Part shown: piece after piece, positions 58,933-64,000 of the stretch
Layout: the number at the start of each line of letters is the position of its first letter
How positions within the stretch are numbered: the stretch's first letter is position 1
NCBI GenBank assembly: GCA_003008705.1
Contig: PDUO01000001.1
Coordinates: 1,791,694-1,855,693, forward strand
Direction: 5' to 3'
DNA: 64,000 nucleotides
From: Pezicula radicicola
Lineage: Eukaryota > Ascomycota > Leotiomycetes > Helotiales > Dermateaceae
The notes under the pieces: model-generated
What the model was told of the DNA's origin: nothing
The model's database searches: none
What the model saw: the letters and a program-made list of their open reading frames with translations, nothing else
Made by a program: the position numbers and the translations under genes

Positions 58933-59968
58933 ATGGGCAAAATGTATCAACGACTTGCGGAAGACAAAGGGCAAAACAATGCAACTTACGAAGATGAAAC
59001 TGCCGCCGTCAAGCCACCCAAGGACGTCAAGGAAGACATTGATATTGTCATAGACATCGACCTGGTAAATTCAATGTCGAAGCTCAGTCTCAGACCACCG
59101 TGCTCCCCAGATCAGTACCGACCCAAAGTAACAATCCACTGCGTCAGACACGCCCAAGTAAGTTCTTCGAATCTTCCCTCTAGATTCACCATTCCCACAA
59201 ACGACTGCCATGGCCCGCCCATGCGCAAAACTAACAATGTCGCAGGGATATCACAATCTCAGTAACATCGTCCCCAAAACCCGACGTATTGATCCCCTAC
59301 TCACGCCCCACGGTCGTCGACAAGCGCAAAACCTCGAATCATCCTTCCCATATATGTCGAAAATCACACATATACTTGCCTCTCCATTAACTCGAACACT
59401 AGATACTACACTCCTCGGTTTCGGGCCCCTCATCGCGCGCGGATTAAAAGTGATAGCATGGCCAGACATCCGCGAATTTGGACAAGGACGTTGCAGTACC
59501 GGCTCTCCTTTATCAGATCTGAAAGAACAATATGAGCCTCTTGGTGTTGATTTCTCTCTTGTTAAAGAAGATTGGGAGTATGAGAAGGATGTTCCGAATA
59601 AGGAGAGACCAGAGAGGGTTCGAATGGAATTATGGGAACTTACGAAGTTGATACAGGATAAATTTGGGGGTCAATGGAAGGGTTTGGAGATGAGTAAGAT
59701 GGGAGATCAGATTGTTGATATCCATCTTTTGATTGTTAGTCATGGTGGTTTTTTGAAATTTTGGTGCGGTCCTGGTATGTTTTGACTCTTTCTCGTTACT
59801 GAACTTTGGACATAGGACTAATTTCAACTCTTTTTAGAACAAGGGTTTTCAAATGCTGAGTGGAGGAGTTATACTTTTGAGAGCGATGAGATGGTTAAGC
59901 AAGGGCGGAGGCGCTGGGATCTTGTTGAGATTGACAGAGAACAAAGGGTAATGGATACTTGCTCCTAG
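58933..59968 (+). CDS. Phosphoglycerate mutase-like (histidine phosphatase) protein, paralogue 1
   Basis: Histidine-phosphatase superfamily. Exons 58933-59157, 59246-59774 and 59838-59968 fit (294 residues). The RHG-type motif is split by intron 1: HCVRHAQ-GYHNLS. Also seen: DPLLTPHGRRQAQNL, ITHILASPLTRTLDTTLLGF, and the second His in LLIVSHGGFLKFW. The C-terminal exon reads EQGFSNAEWRSYTFESDE. The frame is open upstream of this ATG (PSEALVAALQRSAWYKNLGH) back to a TAG at about 58843 that could be a splice acceptor, so an upstream exon, perhaps from the ATG at 58536, is possible. Substrate unknown; such fungal proteins are usually not glycolytic. Confidence 0.85.
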
Positions 59969-60939
59969 TTCAGCAGGGGCTATTAAGACAAGAATACTAT
60001 GACGCTAAGCCATATAGCGTGAGATGTTACTGTGCTTTCTCTCTCTCTTTTTCTTATAAAAGGGAATATGGGAATGAGTGAAGATAAGGTCTGATAATAT
60101 AAATGGGACTGAGTTTTTTTTTTGTATTTCATATCGTAGTGCTATGCCTGCGGAAGGAGGGATCCAAGTATGGGAGGGTCTTGTGATACCTTATTCTATG
60201 AGAAAAATTTGCAGTCACCTCAAAACTAGCACCCGATGAATATAATCTGTTTTTCATTCATGTGAGTTTTAACTTTATGAAGCAGCTCAATAGTTTCAAC
60301 GTTCTGAGACATCCACCTGATCCATTAGCTCGCCCAACTATAATATTGGTATTGAAGTCATTCTCTATCATATCTTGATCTCTTTCACGGTTATACATTA
60401 TTGGCCAACGCTCAAGTGCCAAAAGTGCACGTTATACAGCTATATCACACTAGCGTGAAGGGTAAAGTACTACACGAACACAACTAGTTTAAAGCGATCT
60501 CGACTTTTTGGAAGATCAGCGGTGGACCGAGATAAATAAACCTACCAAAGTAGTGTAATAAAAACCGTAGGTTCAAATAAGCGCTACCCAATGCATTTCT
60601 TCTTAAATATTCTTACTTCCGTCATAACTTTCATTTTTATCAAACTAAGCACTACATTCTACGTGTATCACGCTTTGGCCTGTTCTACTGAGGTTTAGTA
60701 ACTTCTATGGTTGCCCGAAACATGATCGAAGCCATTAGTAGACTGTCGAACTCTTAGCGCGAAGCTGCTAGTACTCTTAGGATAGGAAGATTATTTTCTA
60801 GACTGCTCAAGATTTCTGGAATTAAATTCCACAATCTCTGAAACTTCTTTGTTCTCTAATCACGGTCATAAGCACAACAGAATATAACAACTATATCGCT
60901 CAACCAACACCACCTCACGAGTAATATCTGCATTACAAT
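59969..60939. other. Intergenic, nothing recognised
   Basis: About 970 bp between the two paralogous mutase-like genes. No gene seen. Confidence 0.5.
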
Positions 60940-61938
60940 ATGGCTACTAATAGTCTAGCGGAAACTAAAGATATGAAAGATAAAAAAAATGAAAACCGCA
61001 CAGAGAAGGAGAACGAACAGCAGTTGTTACCTGAATTCACTCCTCGCTATATGACTTACGCAGAGATGTTGGCCGATGCGATGGAACGAGTCAAGTTAGA
61101 AGAAGCTGTTCCTAAGATCACCATATATTGTGTTCGACATGCACAAGTAAGTACCATATCATCCAAAACAACATTTCCTCACAGAACATCCCCAGTCCAC
61201 AAATGTCATTTAAATAACGCATCACAACTAACACTTCCCAGGCCCACTGCAACAATGTCTCAAAACCATATACCCCCATTCCAGATTCAAAACTTACAGA
61301 CTACGGTCTAACCCAAGCCCAACATCTAAATTACCGTTTCAAATACATGGATAAAATAACCCATATATACAGTTCACCACTCACAAGAGCACTCCACACA
61401 ACAACCGTAGGTTTCAAATCCATTCTTAAACGAGGTATCAAAATCATAGCCATGCCAGAACTTCGAGAACTCGGAACCCATAAGGCAAATCACGGAACTC
61501 CTTTAGTAGAACTGAAAAAGAAATTCGAAGATGAGCCGATTGATTTTTCGGCTTTGGAGGATGGGAGTTGGGATGAAAATCTTGATAATAAGAAATATAA
61601 GAGAGAGCACAGTTTGGGGCGTGTTAAGGAGATTAGGGAGTTGTTGTATGGGGTGTTGGCTAAGGAACGGGATTCTGGGATAGCGGAACGTGATTTACAT
61701 ATTTTGGTTGTTACGCATGGTGGGATTCTTGCTATGATTACTGGGGTTGATGAAGGCAAGTGTCAATTTTTCTGTTTTCTTTTTCTGTAAGTTTTGACGA
61801 TTTAATGGAAGCTAATCTCTGATGTACTGAATAGGCCAAACTTTTGATAACGCTGAATGGAAGAGATATGAGCTAAAGATGGAAAGTGGAGATATTGTTT
61901 GTCGGAAGCTTAAGGAAGAACCACCAAGGGACCGGTAG
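60940..61938 (+). CDS. Phosphoglycerate mutase-like protein, paralogue 2, with a GC-AG intron
   Basis: Exons 60940-61146, 61242-61755 and 61835-61938 give 274 residues. Same layout as paralogue 1: YCVRHAQ-AHCNNVSK split by intron 1, ITHIYSSPLTRALHTTTVGF, LRELGTHKANHGTPL, and the second His in LVVTHGGILAMITG. The C-terminal exon has GQTFDNAEWKRYELKM. The N-terminus is Lys/Glu-rich and charged. The second intron begins GCAAGT rather than GT: the frame GAT GAA G joins GC CAA ACT only with that donor. Family length is normal. Confidence 0.9.
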
Positions 61939-62663
61939 TTGAAGGAAGATTAGGAATCTCTAGTTCATATATTTTATCTTTTCTTCGCTGCAATAGATTA
62001 ATGCTTCTAATTTATTATAGCTATGTCTGTGAGTGTACCCCTTACCTAAACAACGCAAGGCACTAGGAAACGTAACTTAGGTAGGTATAGTAATCTAAGT
62101 AAAGTTTGAATTTAACATTATAATTTATAACTAGTGTAAAATATACTTGCATTTTTCATAGAACTTGATACTAAGCGTAGATAAGAATCCACTCGCTTAC
62201 TCATATCTAAAGCCGCACTTGGACTTTATCGAGCGGCGAAGCATCCCGCAGCACGCATCTCTACTATATCAGTTCCGGAAAGATAGTTGCTAATGAGAAT
62301 TAGGATAAAAGCAGAGGTCCGCGACAATTGGCCCGCAATTCCTTATCACTGCACTACTGAATCTCCATACGCTATCGAAGGAGAGTGACAGCCATCAGCT
62401 CCCAAAAGTCAGCTCAAAGAAAGGGGACTTGTGCAGACAATCAGTTTTAAGACTGTTGCTAATAAAGCCTTGAAATCAATTATTCAATCCTTAACTCCCA
62501 GCTTCGTACTGTATGCTTGGGGCCTAAAGCTTTTGACGCTTCATATCATCGGGCGGAAGTGCCTCCCGCACCAATCCATCGCTTAATACGCGGTTATGGT
62601 AATCCACAATACGGTACACTTCCATCTAACAGCCATGACTTCTATTTTTATTCCCTGAACCTA
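61939..62663. other. Intergenic, nothing recognised
   Basis: Spacer before the MFS gene. A frame from 62517 runs into the MFS coding frame but lacks an ATG before 62664. Confidence 0.5.
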
Positions 62664-64000
62664 ATGTCTAGATCAAACTTTCAGATGTCTAACTCTATAA
62701 TGGCAGAGAAAACTATATCGCAGTGTGAACCTGTGGAACCAATTACCTTGAAAGTGGCAGGCGAAGCACTGTTAGATGATGTCGAAAAGCAACGAAGCGG
62801 AAACCCGGCCGAGGAAAATATCTATGATCGGTTCTCTCGACGTCGGAAATATGTCATTGTTATCTTGGTTTCCTTTTACAGTTTCCTATCGCCCTTCTCT
62901 TCGATTTCTATACTCTCTGCTACTCCTGAAGTTTCAAGCTGGTACGAGACTTCTGGAACAATAATAAACATTTCCAACGCTCTTTACATGGTATCCATGG
63001 GCATTTCCGCTCCATTCTGGGCACCTCTTAGTCAGGTATATGGACGTAGGATGGTATGTTAATCTTCATTCGAAGCTTGCGACGTATAATAACTTGGCGG
63101 TTAGATAACTCTCGTTTCTGGGGCTCTTTTCTTCTGCTTTTCGCTGAGCAATATTTTTGCGCCCAACCTCGCGGCATATTTCATCTTTCGAATTCTAGTC
63201 GCCTTCCAAGGAACGTCTTTCTTGGTAATTGGTGCTGCAGTGATTGGCGATATCTACGCACTACAGCAACGTGGCACAGCTTTATCTTGGTTCTTGTTGG
63301 GAGGATTGATTGGTCCCGCTCTGGGTCCTTTGATCGGAGGCATCATCGTCACATATCAGCCATGGCAAGTTATCTTTGGGCTACAAGCTGGAATGGCCGG
63401 ACTCGCGTTTGTCCTTGCGGTCTGCTTTCTACCAGAGACCATTCATTACCGTAGAGACGTTGAGTTGAAAGGCCTTTCAAAGTCCCAAGTAGCATTCAAA
63501 ATCTGGCAGTGGACAAGCCCATTTCGAGTCCTACATCTCTTTTCCCAACCTGGAATAGTTTTGGTTGCACTTGCTTCAAGCAGTCTTCAGTGGAACATGT
63601 ACGCCCTACTTAGTCCTATACGCTATGTCCTAAATCCAAGATTTCACCTCACGACGCCAATGCAATCTGCCTTATTTTACCTGGCTCCTGGAGCAGGGTA
63701 TCTTGTAGGTGCCATGATGGGAGGCCGCTGGTCAGATTACACTCTAAAACGGCTGATGAAAAAGAGAGACGGTGTAATAGTCCCAGAGGACCGGCTTCAT
63801 AGTTCTCTGGTGGCATTAGGTGTGGTTATCCCTGGGTCAATCTTGATATATGGATGGTCTGTAGAGAAAGAAGTCGGTGGCATACCATTGCCGGTGGTAG
63901 CGATGTTTGTGCAGGGAGTTGCGCAGCTTTTTGCCCTTCCATCCCTGAATACTTACTGCTTAGATGTTATGCCGGGGCGTAGTGCCGAGGTCATTGCGCT
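62664..64000 (+). CDS. MFS transporter, DHA1 drug:H+ antiporter type (3' end outside window)
   Basis: Plasma-membrane efflux carrier. Exon 1 from the ATG at 62664 (another ATG at 62700) ends at YGRRM and joins ITLVSGALFF after an intron of about 55 bp (GTATGT donor, GGTTAG acceptor). The first half has KYVIVILVSFYSFLSPFSSI, the PLSQVYGRR motif after helix 2, IFRILVAFQGTSFLVIGAAV with GDIY, and the RGTALSWFLLGGLIGPALGP motif-C segment typical of 12/14-span antiporters. The second half has GRWSDYTLKR and a long loop. The frame is still open at 64000. Substrate cannot be told. Confidence 0.88.

Noticed and set aside
62517..62663. N-terminal extension of the DHA1 transporter
   Set aside because: The frame is open but has no ATG before 62664, and the extra residues lack family resemblance.

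Overview
The window looks like nuclear DNA of a filamentous ascomycete (Pezizomycotina; a leotiomycete is a guess from gene style only). Most genes carry short introns with GTATGT/GTAAGT donors and CTAAC/CTGAC/TACTAAC branch sites. There is an intron-containing tRNA-Asn, a Zn2Cys6 regulator, a fungal adenylate-forming reductase, a fungal STAND/ankyrin-like gene, and decayed genes whose stop codons fit C-to-T (RIP-like) change. Exon coordinates were read by eye; where stated, exon lengths sum to an intact frame.

Layout. 0-5.4 kb: a 205-bp inverted-repeat element, a homocysteine S-methyltransferase, and two decayed genes (one unknown, one a fragment of glutamine-dependent NAD+ synthetase QNS1) with a short repeat array. 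5.4-9.4 kb: a divergent pair, a Cys/Met-metabolism PLP enzyme whose Schiff-base lysine reads as glutamine, and a Dal5/Liz1-like MFS transporter. 9.9-17.1 kb: housekeeping block with tRNA-Asn, ER J-protein (ERJ5-like), PRA1/Yip3, a disordered protein, a small membrane protein and a second J-protein. 17.1-24.7 kb: two AT-rich, gene-poor stretches around a six-exon STAND-N/ankyrin-like gene. 24.7-26.3 kb: a copia-protease-derived locus with a repeat tail and two in-frame stops.

26.7-31.8 kb: FAH-family hydrolase, the three-exon SDH assembly factor SDH6, and a 1020-residue basic protein with 21 uninterrupted Gly-X-Y triplets. 32.1-41.6 kb: an A-T-R adenylate-forming reductase, an aldo-keto reductase, a Zn2Cys6 regulator and a DgoD-type galactonate dehydratase, which could form a small metabolic cluster. 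42-52 kb: a truncated caspase-like gene between repeat arrays, a Ser-rich protein and four tandem BTB/POZ paralogues (one frameshifted). 53-64 kb: proteasome alpha-7 (PRE10), an unknown conserved-looking protein, two tandem phosphoglycerate-mutase-like genes (one with a GC-AG intron), and a DHA1 MFS transporter cut by the window end.

The most unusual items are the collagen-like protein, the lysine-less PLP enzyme, the copia-derived locus, the dispersed GAGTAACTT-type arrays and the BTB cluster.
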